NCBI GenBank assembly: GCA_051954935.1
Contig: JBQCHG010000034.1
Coordinates: 4,830 to 68,829 of the forward strand
Source of the DNA: 66-474 sp051954935
GTDB lineage: Bacteria > Pseudomonadota > Gammaproteobacteria > Xanthomonadales > Rhodanobacteraceae
Reading direction: 5' to 3'
Length of the DNA stretch: 64,000 bases
A program made the position numbers and the translations under genes. The notes below the pieces were generated by a model. That model searched no databases. It had not been told where the DNA came from and worked only from the letters and a program-made list of their open reading frames with translations. Positions 51,062 through 60,407 of this stretch are shown in pieces; the stretch's first letter is position 1; each line of letters starts with the position of its first letter.

Positions 51062-52066
51062 ATGATACCTGCAACCGCATTGTCCGCGCAGCCGCAGCCC
51101 GACTGGCGCCAGAGCCTGCGCGAGGCCATCACCGATGCCCGCGAGCTGCTGCAAGCGCTCGATCTCGATGCGCTTGCCGATCGCCTGCCCCAAGGCGACG
51201 CCGGGTTCGCGCTGCGCGTGCCGCGCGGATTCGCGGCGAGGATGCGACGCGGCGATCCGCATGACCCGCTGCTGATGCAGGTGCTGCCGCAGCTGGCCGA
51301 ATGCGAAGAGAAGCCCGGCTTCCTGGACGATGCCGTCGGCGATCTCGCGGCGCGCAGCGCGCACGGAGTGCTGCACAAATACGAAGGCCGCGCGCTGCTG
51401 GTCGCCGCCGGCACCTGCGCGGTGAATTGCCGCTATTGCTTCCGCCGGCACTTCCCCTACTCGGACGAAATCGCCGCGGCCAATGGCTGGCGCGAGGCGC
51501 TGGCGCACGTGCGCACCGACTCCAACATCAGCGAGGTGATCCTCTCCGGCGGCGATCCGCTGGTGCTCTCGGACGCCAAGCTGCGAGAGTTTTCGAAAGC
51601 GCTTGAAACCATCCCGCACGTCCGCACCCTGCGCATCCACAGCCGCGTTCCGGTGGTACTGCCCGAGCGCGTGGATGCGGGCTTCTGCGACTGGCTGGCC
51701 GCGCTGCCGTTGCGGCGCGTGATCGTGCTGCACACCAATCATCCCAACGAACTGGACGAGCATGTGCACGCGGCATGCGCGCGCCTGCGCGAAGCCGGCG
51801 CGACCCTGCTCAACCAGTCGGTGCTGCTGCGCGGCATCAACGACGACGCCGATACGCTCGCCGGCCTGTCCGAGCGGCTGTTCGATTGCGGCGTGCTGCC
51901 TTACTACCTGCACCAGCTGGATCGGGTGCGCGGCACGGCGCATTTCGAAGTGGCGGACGGTCGGGCCCGGGATCTGGTCCGGGCCGTGCGTGCGCGCCTC
52001 CCGGGATACCTGGTCCCGCGGCTGGTCCGCGAGCTGCCGGGCCAGCCCGGCAAGACCCCGCTGTGA
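51062..52066 (+). CDS. epmB: EF-P beta-lysylation protein EpmB
   Basis: A 334-residue radical SAM enzyme of the lysine 2,3-aminomutase family that makes (R)-beta-lysine for EF-P. The cluster motif CxxxCxxC is in CAVNCRYCFRRHFPYSDEI near residue 119, with VILSGGDPLVLSDAKL and LRIHSRVPVVLPERV further on. It is shorter than clostridial aminomutases, as EpmB should be. Its divergent position next to efp is conserved in gammaproteobacteria. Confidence 0.95.
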   Translation: MIPATALSAQPQPDWRQSLREAITDARELLQALDLDALADRLPQGDAGFALRVPRGFAARMRRGDPHDPLLMQVLPQLAECEEKPGFLDDAVGDLAARSAHGVLHKYEGRALLVAAGTCAVNCRYCFRRHFPYSDEIAAANGWREALAHVRTDSNISEVILSGGDPLVLSDAKLREFSKALETIPHVRTLRIHSRVPVVLPERVDAGFCDWLAALPLRRVIVLHTNHPNELDEHVHAACARLREAGATLLNQSVLLRGINDDADTLAGLSERLFDCGVLPYYLHQLDRVRGTAHFEVADGRARDLVRAVRARLPGYLVPRLVRELPGQPGKTPL

Positions 52067-52231
52067 GCCGGCGCACATCGGCAAGACCGGGGATCACCGT
52101 CTGCTGGCACAAAGGCATTCGATAGAGTACAAAGGCTTGGGGGATTTCACTCGCGAAGTTTCCCGGCGCGCGCCTCGCCGGCAACACGGGGCGCATCCTT
52201 CCGAGTACCTGCTGGCCGGCGGCTCGAACCC

Positions 52232-54292
52232 ATGATGCAAGACCCGATCACCAAGATCATCATCGTCGAGGACGCCGCCGAGGACGCCGAGCAGATCGTC
52301 AGCGTGCTGCGCAATGGCGGCATCGCGGTGCGCCCGCAGCGGGTCACCAGTGAAGAGGAGTTCGTCGCTGCGCTGGAATCGCTCGGCCCCGACATGGTGC
52401 TCGCCAACCCGCGTTCACGCGATATCGCTTACACCTCGGTCGTGCGCGCGATCGAAACCAACGGCAAGGACATGGCGCTGCTGGCGATAACCGATCAGCT
52501 CAGTGATGAACTGGTCGTGCAGATCTTCACCACGGGTACCCGCGCCATCGCCTTGCGCAAGCGGCCCGACCAGTTGCAGGCCGTGGTGCGGCGCGAGCTG
52601 GACGCGCTCAACATGCGCCGCAGCGTGCGGCGGCTGGAAGCGTCCTTGCGCGAATCCGAGCGACGTTGCGATTCGCTGCTGGACTCCTCGCGCGATCCGA
52701 TCGCTTACGTGCACGAAGGCACGCACGTGCGCGCCAATCGCGCCTACCTGGAAATGTTCGGCTTCGAGGATTTCGAGGAAGTAGAGGGGCTGACGCTGCT
52801 GGACCTGATCGCGCCGGCACACACCGCCGATTTCAAGGATCTGCTGAAGCGGCTTTCGCGCGGCGAAAAGCCGCCGCCGCGCCTGGAACTAGCCGCGCAA
52901 CGCGCCGATGGTTCCACCTTCGATGCGGTGATGGAATTCTCGCCGGCGACTTACGAGGGCGAGGCGTGTTTGCAGATCGTGTTCCGTCGCCAGGAAGTGG
53001 ACCCGGAACTGGCGCGGCAGCTCGAGCAGATGAAGTCGCATGATCCACTCACCGGCCTGTACAACCGCTCGCATTTCGTCGGGCTGATAGACCAGGCGGT
53101 GAAGGCGACGGTGGACGGCGCCAAGGACCAGGCGCTGCTGCTGCTGGAGCCGGACAACTTCCAGAGCGTCAACGATGCGGTCGGCATCACCGGCACCGAC
53201 GCGCTCCTGAAGGCCATGGCCACCGCGATCAGTGCCAATATCGGCAAAAACGACCATGCCGGTCGCATCGGCGAGCACGCCTTCGGCGTACTCCTCTCCG
53301 CGCGCCCGCATGCGGAAGTGCAGCACCTGGCGGACGCCCTCCGCGCCCGCATCGAGGGCCAGATCGTTGAAGCGGCGGGCCACTCGGTGAGCTTCACCGC
53401 GAGCGTCGGCGGCAGCCTGCTCGGCGAGAAGAACGCCAACAGCCAGACCCTGCTCGCGCAAGCCAGTCATGCGCTGCGCAATGCGCAATCGCAGGGCGGC
53501 AACCGCACCGACATCCACGATCCGGCCGCCACCGACAAGGCGGAAGCGGCCAAGGAACGCCGCTGGCTCAACCTGGTGGACACCGCGCTCGGCAACGACG
53601 GCTTCGTGCTGTATTACCAGTCGGTGGTGAGCCTCCAGGGTGCCGAGGGTGAATTCTTCGAAGTGCTGCTGCGCCTCCACGGTCCGGCCGGCGAAGTACT
53701 GCCCGGATTCTTCTTCCCGATCGCCGAGCGCCACGGCCGTTTGCCCGCGATCGATCGCTGGGTCATCGGTCGCGCGATCAAGGCGGTGGCCGAACGCAAG
53801 AACCAGCAGACCACCTTGTTCATCAAGCTCACGGCGGACTCGCTGCAGGACGAAAACCTGGCGGCGTGGATCGGCGAGCGCCTGCACGAATCCGGGGTGC
53901 CCGGCTCCTCGCTGGTGTTCGAGATGCCCGAAAGCAAGGTGGTCACCAGCCTGAAGCCCGCGCGCGACCTGGTCGCGCAATTGCGGCAGTTCGGCTGCGC
54001 GTTCGCGTTGGAGCAGTTCGGCTCCGGCTTGAACTCGTTCCAGTTGCTCAAGCACATAGACGTGGATTACCTCAAGCTGGACCGCAGCTTCACCCGCGAG
54101 CTCTCCAAGCACGAAGAGAACCAGCAGAAAGTGCGCGAGCTCTGCGCGCAAGCCGAGGAGGCCGGCAAACACACGGTTGCCGAATGGGTGGAGGACGCGG
54201 CCAGCATGTCCATCCTGTTCTCGGCCGGAGTGCATTTATTGCAGGGCAACTTCCTGCAGGAACCCGACAAGGCGATGAATTACGTGGCGTAG
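52232..54292 (+). CDS. fimX: FimX-like REC-PAS-GGDEF-EAL protein
   Basis: A 686-residue protein. Domains in order are a receiver (about 8-125), PAS (about 145-250), GGDEF-like (about 268-425) and EAL-like (about 445-680). All catalytic sites are degenerate: the receiver lacks the phosphoacceptor Asp (DMVLANPR), GGDEF reads GEHAF, and EAL reads EVL. FimX uses the EVL-type domain to bind c-di-GMP without cutting it, and controls type IV pilus assembly through PilZ and PilB in Pseudomonas and Xanthomonas. Pilus genes are not in the window. Start is at one of two adjacent ATGs. Confidence 0.85.
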   Translation: MMQDPITKIIIVEDAAEDAEQIVSVLRNGGIAVRPQRVTSEEEFVAALESLGPDMVLANPRSRDIAYTSVVRAIETNGKDMALLAITDQLSDELVVQIFTTGTRAIALRKRPDQLQAVVRRELDALNMRRSVRRLEASLRESERRCDSLLDSSRDPIAYVHEGTHVRANRAYLEMFGFEDFEEVEGLTLLDLIAPAHTADFKDLLKRLSRGEKPPPRLELAAQRADGSTFDAVMEFSPATYEGEACLQIVFRRQEVDPELARQLEQMKSHDPLTGLYNRSHFVGLIDQAVKATVDGAKDQALLLLEPDNFQSVNDAVGITGTDALLKAMATAISANIGKNDHAGRIGEHAFGVLLSARPHAEVQHLADALRARIEGQIVEAAGHSVSFTASVGGSLLGEKNANSQTLLAQASHALRNAQSQGGNRTDIHDPAATDKAEAAKERRWLNLVDTALGNDGFVLYYQSVVSLQGAEGEFFEVLLRLHGPAGEVLPGFFFPIAERHGRLPAIDRWVIGRAIKAVAERKNQQTTLFIKLTADSLQDENLAAWIGERLHESGVPGSSLVFEMPESKVVTSLKPARDLVAQLRQFGCAFALEQFGSGLNSFQLLKHIDVDYLKLDRSFTRELSKHEENQQKVRELCAQAEEAGKHTVAEWVEDAASMSILFSAGVHLLQGNFLQEPDKAMNYVA

Positions 54293-54334
54293 CCGCTGCT
54301 CGGCTGTTCCGCCTGCGTCTGCGTCTGCGCGAAA

Positions 54335-54588
54335 GAAACCTCCGCAAAGCGCCGCGAGCGAAGCCGCCATTCATGGCAAAAGGCTCCGTGGCTGCGCGTC
54401 GCCGGAGTGCAGGTCAAAGTCTTTGCGCTTATGCGATGCCTTGAATGGCATCGCATGCAAAGACTGAGGGTGAGGCAGGATGCCGATCGGAAGAAGCACC
54501 AGGGACGGTTGCTTGTCGGGAGCTGCACCGCCGGCGCGCGCCATGCCAAATTGAATCAGGCCGAGCGCAGCAGCTTTGCGGAGGTTTC
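54335..54588. repeat. MITE-like element with perfect 16-bp terminal inverted repeats
   Basis: The ends GAAACCTCCGCAAAGC (54335-54350) and GCTTTGCGGAGGTTTC (54573-54588) are exact reverse complements. Inside is a hairpin AGTCTTTGC...ATGCGATGCC with GGCATCGCAT...GCAAAGACT (54418-54465), and blocks shared with 42746-42947 (GCGTCGCCGGAGTGCAGG; TTGAATCAGGCCGAGCGC). The stop codon of nadK is formed at its right end. No transposase is present. Confidence 0.75.
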
Positions 54589-55372
54589 AGGGGGCGAACT
54601 GCTCGTCGAGTATCCGCTGCGCCAGGTTGTGTTCCGGGTCGAACAGCAGCGTGACCGCATGTTCGCGCGCCTCCCGCACAGTCACTTCCAGCGCGTGGCG
54701 TACCTCGTGGAAATCCGCGGTTGCGCTCAAGGGGCGATGGCCGGGCTCCAGGGTACGCAGCCGAACTTCGGTGGATGAAGGCAGCAGCGCACCGCGCCAG
54801 CGACGTGGGCGGAACGGGCTGATCGGCGTCAGCGCCAGCACGTTGGCATCCAGCGGCAGGATCGGTCCGTACGCCGACAGGTTGTAGGCGGTGGAACCCG
54901 CGGGCGTCGCCACCAGCACGCCGTCGCAGATCAGGTTCTCCAGCTTGACCGCGCCGTTCAACGCCACCTCGATGTGCGCCGCCTGGTTGGTCTGGCGCAA
55001 CAGCGAAACCTCGTTGAAAGCCAATGCGCTCGCCTGTTTGCCATCAGCGAGCGTCACGCGCATCTCCAGCGGATGCAGGATCGCCGGATGCGCCCTGGCC
55101 ACCCGCTTCGCCAGGGCATCCGGCTCGAACTGGTTCATCAGGAAGCCGACCCGGCCGAGCTTCATGCCGTACACCGGCAATCCACGATCGAGGTGATCGT
55201 GCAGCGTGCGCAGCATGAAGCCGTCGCCGCCCAGCGCCACGATCAATTCCGCCTTGTCGAGCGGCGTGTCGCCATAGCGGCCGATCAGCAGCGTCGCCGC
55301 CTCGCGCGCCTTGGCGGAAGGTGACGCGACGAAGGCGATGCGGGGTTTGCGGGCAGCACTGCGCGTGGCCAT
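54587..55372 (-). CDS. nadK: NAD kinase
   Basis: A 261-residue kinase that makes NADP from NAD. The GGDG motif is at residues 48-51 (ALGGDGFMLRTLHD), LGRVGFLMNQ follows, and the substrate-binding NE/D is in AFNEVSLLR; CDGVLVATPAGSTAYNLSA is the other conserved block. It is somewhat shorter than E. coli NadK (292), lacking the N-terminal extension. The stop codon lies inside the right terminal repeat of the adjacent element. Confidence 0.95.
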   Translation of the reverse strand: MATRSAARKPRIAFVASPSAKAREAATLLIGRYGDTPLDKAELIVALGGDGFMLRTLHDHLDRGLPVYGMKLGRVGFLMNQFEPDALAKRVARAHPAILHPLEMRVTLADGKQASALAFNEVSLLRQTNQAAHIEVALNGAVKLENLICDGVLVATPAGSTAYNLSAYGPILPLDANVLALTPISPFRPRRWRGALLPSSTEVRLRTLEPGHRPLSATADFHEVRHALEVTVREAREHAVTLLFDPEHNLAQRILDEQFAP

Positions 55373-55453
55373 GGGCGGAGTGTGCCGGAAAAATATGGAA
55401 GGCGGGAGACGGAGGTGGCGCGCTCCTCTCGTCTCCGGCTCCCGCTTCCCGCC

Positions 55454-58400
55454 TTATCGCACCTGCGCCAGCTGCGCGAGTCTCCTCAACGCCACCGAGG
55501 CGATGGGATAGTCCACGTCCTGCGTGCGGATCTCTTCCAGCATGCCGCGGGTGAACTTCAGCGCCGGGTCGTCGCGGTTGAGCCAGGCAGCCACTGCGCT
55601 TTCGCCATCGCGCGCCTTCATCGAAAGCACCTGCGTGGCGAGCGCGCGCTGCTGCGAAGCCAGTTCGTCACGAAGCGAGCCACGCGCCTGCGCGTGCCAG
55701 CCGCTTTCGACGGGCAGCGCCTCGATCTGGCCGCGCAACCATTCGATGTCCAGCGCCTCGCCCAGTTCGAAGAACACGCGCGCGACCTGTTCGATGGGAT
55801 GCCCCGATTCGCGCGAGGTCTCGATGACATCCAGCGCCGCCGCCAGCACCGGGATCTCGGCGAGGTCCTCGGCGAGCTGCGCCGAGAAGCCCATGCCTTG
55901 CCACTTCTCCATGTCCACTTCGAAGGAAGCGCGGCCGGTCGGCGTGAGCGCCGCGGGCAGCGCGGCGCGCAATTCATCCATGCCGGGACGATAGCGTTCC
56001 ACCAGGCCGGCGATGTCCAGCACCGTGCCGGGGCGATTCAGCAGCCAGCGGGTCATGTGCCGCAGCAGCGTCCAGACCTTCAGCAGCGCATCGATCTGCG
56101 TGCCCTCGGCGACCTTGCCGTCGAGCTCCTCGATGCGCGCCCACAACGTTCGCGCATCCAGGATTTCGCGGGCCGCGTTGTAGGCCTTGGCGACCGCCGA
56201 AGGCGTCTGCCCGGTGTCTTCCTGCATGCGCAGCATGAAGGTCGCACCCATGCGGTTGACCATCGAGTTGGTCACCGCGGTAGCGATGATCTCGCGCTTG
56301 AGGCGGTGGCGCTGCATCGCGTCGGCGTATTTCTCCCGCAGCGGCTGCGGGAAATAGCGCGCCAGTTCCCGCGACAGCCACGGGTCTTCCGGTACGTCCG
56401 AGTCCAGCAATTGCTGGTACAGCACGATCTTGGCATAGGACAGCAGGATCGCCAGTTCCGGACGGGTCAGGCCCTGGTGCCGCGATTTGCGCTCGGCCAG
56501 TTCGGCATCCGAAGGCAGCGACTCGATCTGGCGGTCCAGCTGTCCGTGCGCTTCCAGCGTGCGGATGAAGTGAGCCTTCGAGCCGATGCGGTTCACCGAC
56601 ATGCGCTCCATCACGCTGAGCGCCACGTTCTGCCGGTAGTTGTCCCACAGCACCAGCCGCTCGACTTCATCCGTCATCGAGGCCAGCAGCTTGTTGCGGC
56701 CGGGCAGGTCCAGTTCGCCGCGCTGGATCGGATCGTTCAACAGGATCTTGATGTTGACCTCGTGGTCGGACGTGTCCACGCCGGCCGAGTTGTCGATGAA
56801 GTCGGTGTTGAGCAGCACGCCGTGCTGGGCGGCTTCGATGCGGCCCTTCTGGGTGAAGCCGAGATTGCCGCCCTCGCCCACGATCTTGCAGCGCAGTTCG
56901 TGGCCGTCGATGCGCAGCGCGTTGTTGGCGCGATCTCCGACGTCCGCGCTGGTTTCGCTCGCGGCCTTGACGTAAGTGCCGATGCCGCCGTTCCAGAGCA
57001 GGTCCACCGGCGCCTTCAGCACTGCACGCATCAGTTCCACCGGCGTCATGTGCTCGACATCGGTCGCAACACCGAGCGCCGCGCGCACTTCCGGCGATAC
57101 GGGGATGGATTTCAGCGAGCGCGCGTACACGCCGCCGCCCCGGCTGATCTTCGACTTGTCGTAGTCGTCCCAGCTCGAGCGCGGCAGCTTGAACATGCGC
57201 TCGCGCTCGGCGAACGAGATGGCCGCATCCGGATTAGGATCGAGGAAGATGTGGCGATGGTCGAACGCGGCAACCAGGCGCGTGTGCTTCGACAGCAGCA
57301 TGCCGTTGCCGAACACGTCGCCGGACATGTCGCCGATGCCGACGCACGTGAAGTTCTGCGATTGGCAGTCGCGGCCCAGCGCGCGGAAATGGCGCTTCAC
57401 CGATTCCCAGCCGCCCTTGGCGGTAATACCCATGGCCTTGTGGTCGTAACCGGCCGAACCGCCCGAAGCGAACGCATCGCCCAGCCAGTAACCATGTTCG
57501 ATCGCAACCCCATTGGCGATGTCGGAGAACGTGGCCGTGCCCTTGTCGGCCGCGACGACCAGGTAGGGATCGTCCGCGTCATGGCGCACCACGTCGCGCG
57601 GATGCACGACCTTGCCTTCCACCAGGTTGTCGGTGATGTCCAGCAGGCCGTTGATGAACATCTTGTAGCAGGCGATGCCCTCGGCCAGGATCGCGTCGCG
57701 ATCGCCCCCGGCCGGCGGGCGCTTGACGAAGAAACCGCCCTTGGAACCGACCGGCACGATCACGGTGTTCTTCACCATCTGCGCCTTGACCAGGCCCAGC
57801 ACCTCGGTGCGGAAATCCTCGCGGCGATCCGACCAGCGCAGTCCGCCACGCGCGACCGGCCCGAAGCGCAGGTGCACGCCTTCCACGCGCGGTGCATAGA
57901 CCCAGATCTCGCGGTACGGGACGGGCTTGGGCACGTCCGGCACCTGGTGCGAATCGAACTTGAAGCTGATGTATTCGGCCGGCTTGCCGTCGCGCGACTG
58001 AAAATAACTGGTGCGCAGCGTGGCGCGGATCAGCGCCATGAAGCCACGCAGGATGCGATCCTCGTCCAGGCTGTTGACGTTCTCGAGCAGCGCCTTGATC
58101 GCCTCGACCAGGCCCTCGATCTGCCGCTCGCGCGACTGCGTGCGCAGCGCGGCAACCTGCTCGGCAAAAGCCGGTTCGCGATTGCGCACCGCCTGCGGCA
58201 GCAGCGCCGACAGTTCGGCCTGCAACTGCGCGCGTGCGGCTTCCTTGTTGCCGCTCTCGCGTGCAGGATCGAAGCGCGCCTCGAACAGTTCGATCAGCAA
58301 TCCAGCTATCAACGGGTAATCGTTGAGCGTCTCCTCCATGTACGCCTGCGAGAACGTGGTGCCGACCTGCTGCTGGTACTTGCAGTAGGCGCGCAGCACC

Positions 58401-60379
58401 GCGACCTGGCGCCACGACAGTTTCGCGTGCAGCAGCAGCTTGTTGAAGCTGTCGTTCTCGGCACGGCCGCGCCAGATCGCCTCGAAAGCGGATTCGAAAT
58501 TCTCGTGCAGCGCGTCGATTTCGAAGGCCGGCGCGCGCGCCGTCTGCACCGTGACGTCCTGGATGCACAACCTGGCTCCCCTGACCTCCAGCGTGTAGAC
58601 CTGTTCGGTCAGCACCTTCAGCCCGGCGTTCTCCAGCAACGGCAGCACTTCCGAAAGCGCAATGTCGGCACCGCTGCGGAAGATCTTGAAGTGCAGTTCG
58701 TCGGGACGATTGTGCGAACGATACAGTCGCACGCGCAAATCGCCGTCGCCTTCCAGTTCGGCCAGGGTCTCCACGTCCTGCGCCGCGCGCTGCGGGGTGA
58801 CTTCCTCGATGTAGCCGGCCGAAAGCGCGCGGCCATAGCGCGCCAGCAAATGTGAGCCGCGCTCCTCGCCGACGCGTGCGATCAGCGCATCGCGCAGGTC
58901 GTCGTGCCAGTTGCGCACGACCTCCGCAAGCCGCGCCTGCATGGCCGCGAGATCGAACTCCGGATGATCGCCCGGCCGCGGCCGCACCACCACGTGCAGG
59001 CGCGCCAGCGGGGAATCGCCGATGGTGATGGTGGAATCCACGCGTTCACCGCGCAGCATTTCCATCAGCATCGTTTCCACCTTCTCCCGCACACCGGTGT
59101 TGAAGTGGTCGCGCGGGATGAACACCAGGCACGAGAAGAACCGGCCGAAGGCGTCGCGGCGCACGAACAGTCGGGGGCGCGTGCGTTCCTTCAGTTCGAA
59201 GATGCCGCTGGCAAGCGCGAACAACTCGTCGCCGGAGCACTGCAATAGTTCCTCGCGCGGCAGCGTTTCCAGAATGTGGCGCAACGCCTTGCCCGAATGC
59301 GAATCGCGGCGCAGCCCGGAGCGCTGCATCACCGCTTCCACCTTCTGCCGTACCAGCGGCACGTCCTGCGGGCGGCGCATGTACGCCGTGGAGGTGAACA
59401 GGCCGAGGAAGCGCTGCTCGCCGACCGGCTTGCCCTTGTCGTCGAAGCACAACACGCCTATGTAATCCATGTAACCGGGACGGTGCACGCGCGAACGCGC
59501 ATTGGTCTTGGTCAGTATGATCGCGTCCATCGAGCCCGACACCGGCAGCTTGCTGGCGACCAGCGATTTGAGCGAACGCGGCGCGACCGCAAGATCCATG
59601 CTGCGCAGGATGCCCAGCCCCGAATCCGGCTTGGCCTGGAGCAGTTCGTCACCGCCGGATTCGATCACCGCGTATTCGCGGAACCCGAGGAAGGTGAAGT
59701 GATCGTCTACCGCCCAGCGCAGGAACGCCTGCGCCTCGGCGACTTCTTCCGCGTTGAAGGGCATGCGCCGTTGTGGAAGCTGGTCGGCGATCTCCAGCAT
59801 CCTGTCCCGCATCGCCCGCCAGTCCTCGACCGAAGCGCGCACGTCGCCGAACGCCGCCGTGACCGCCGTCTGCAGGTCGCGCAGTTCCTCATCGCCGAGG
59901 CGATCCACTTCCACATGCATCACCGATTCGAGCCGCGCCTGACCGCTGCCGTCCAGGGCCACGAGTTCGCCGCGCGCATCGCGGCTGACGTTCAGCACCG
60001 GGTGGATCAGCCGATGGATCTGCAGCTTCGCGCCGGTGACCGCCATTCCCACCGTGTCCACCAGGAACGGCATGTCGTCGGTCACCACTTCGACTACCGA
60101 GCAGCCGCATTCCCAGCCGTCGCGCTCGCGATCGGGATTGAAGGCGCGCACCAGGGTCTGGCCCGGCTGCCGTACGGCCGCGAACTTGAACAGTTCAGAT
60201 AGCAAGGCGGCCCACGCCGCTACACTACGCTCGGCCAGTTCTGCAGGGCCGAGTGACGAGCCACACGTTTTTACAAATTGTTCTGCGGCAGACGCGCGGT
60301 TGGCGGAGAACTTGCTCCGCACCAGGTCCAACAAGGGGGCAACGTCAGCGGCCCCGGTCGGGGCACGAAGGTCATTCAT
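55454..60379 (-). CDS. gdhB: NAD-specific glutamate dehydrogenase, large type
   Basis: A 1641-residue protein of the 180-kDa GDH family that converts glutamate to 2-oxoglutarate and ammonia with NAD. The catalytic core is about residues 780-1230, with GPVARGGLRWSDRREDFRTE, VKNTVIVPVGSKGGFFVKR and GIGDMSGDVFGNGMLLS. A long N-terminal part carries ACT-like regulatory domains and a C-terminal part is helical, as in Pseudomonas and Caulobacter enzymes. The ATG at 60379 is preferred over one at 60424; neither has a clear ribosome site. It overlaps the divergent gene's region at its 5' end. Confidence 0.95.
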   Translation of the reverse strand: MNDLRAPTGAADVAPLLDLVRSKFSANRASAAEQFVKTCGSSLGPAELAERSVAAWAALLSELFKFAAVRQPGQTLVRAFNPDRERDGWECGCSVVEVVTDDMPFLVDTVGMAVTGAKLQIHRLIHPVLNVSRDARGELVALDGSGQARLESVMHVEVDRLGDEELRDLQTAVTAAFGDVRASVEDWRAMRDRMLEIADQLPQRRMPFNAEEVAEAQAFLRWAVDDHFTFLGFREYAVIESGGDELLQAKPDSGLGILRSMDLAVAPRSLKSLVASKLPVSGSMDAIILTKTNARSRVHRPGYMDYIGVLCFDDKGKPVGEQRFLGLFTSTAYMRRPQDVPLVRQKVEAVMQRSGLRRDSHSGKALRHILETLPREELLQCSGDELFALASGIFELKERTRPRLFVRRDAFGRFFSCLVFIPRDHFNTGVREKVETMLMEMLRGERVDSTITIGDSPLARLHVVVRPRPGDHPEFDLAAMQARLAEVVRNWHDDLRDALIARVGEERGSHLLARYGRALSAGYIEEVTPQRAAQDVETLAELEGDGDLRVRLYRSHNRPDELHFKIFRSGADIALSEVLPLLENAGLKVLTEQVYTLEVRGARLCIQDVTVQTARAPAFEIDALHENFESAFEAIWRGRAENDSFNKLLLHAKLSWRQVAVLRAYCKYQQQVGTTFSQAYMEETLNDYPLIAGLLIELFEARFDPARESGNKEAARAQLQAELSALLPQAVRNREPAFAEQVAALRTQSRERQIEGLVEAIKALLENVNSLDEDRILRGFMALIRATLRTSYFQSRDGKPAEYISFKFDSHQVPDVPKPVPYREIWVYAPRVEGVHLRFGPVARGGLRWSDRREDFRTEVLGLVKAQMVKNTVIVPVGSKGGFFVKRPPAGGDRDAILAEGIACYKMFINGLLDITDNLVEGKVVHPRDVVRHDADDPYLVVAADKGTATFSDIANGVAIEHGYWLGDAFASGGSAGYDHKAMGITAKGGWESVKRHFRALGRDCQSQNFTCVGIGDMSGDVFGNGMLLSKHTRLVAAFDHRHIFLDPNPDAAISFAERERMFKLPRSSWDDYDKSKISRGGGVYARSLKSIPVSPEVRAALGVATDVEHMTPVELMRAVLKAPVDLLWNGGIGTYVKAASETSADVGDRANNALRIDGHELRCKIVGEGGNLGFTQKGRIEAAQHGVLLNTDFIDNSAGVDTSDHEVNIKILLNDPIQRGELDLPGRNKLLASMTDEVERLVLWDNYRQNVALSVMERMSVNRIGSKAHFIRTLEAHGQLDRQIESLPSDAELAERKSRHQGLTRPELAILLSYAKIVLYQQLLDSDVPEDPWLSRELARYFPQPLREKYADAMQRHRLKREIIATAVTNSMVNRMGATFMLRMQEDTGQTPSAVAKAYNAAREILDARTLWARIEELDGKVAEGTQIDALLKVWTLLRHMTRWLLNRPGTVLDIAGLVERYRPGMDELRAALPAALTPTGRASFEVDMEKWQGMGFSAQLAEDLAEIPVLAAALDVIETSRESGHPIEQVARVFFELGEALDIEWLRGQIEALPVESGWHAQARGSLRDELASQQRALATQVLSMKARDGESAVAAWLNRDDPALKFTRGMLEEIRTQDVDYPIASVALRRLAQLAQVR

Positions 60380-60407
60380 GGCGGGGATTGCGGACAATCT
60401 GGGAGAA

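Noticed and set aside
55382..58855. A 1157-codon plus-strand frame opposite the glutamate dehydrogenase
   Set aside because: The opposite strand encodes a complete GDH with clear motifs; the frame has no recognisable motif and reflects codon bias.
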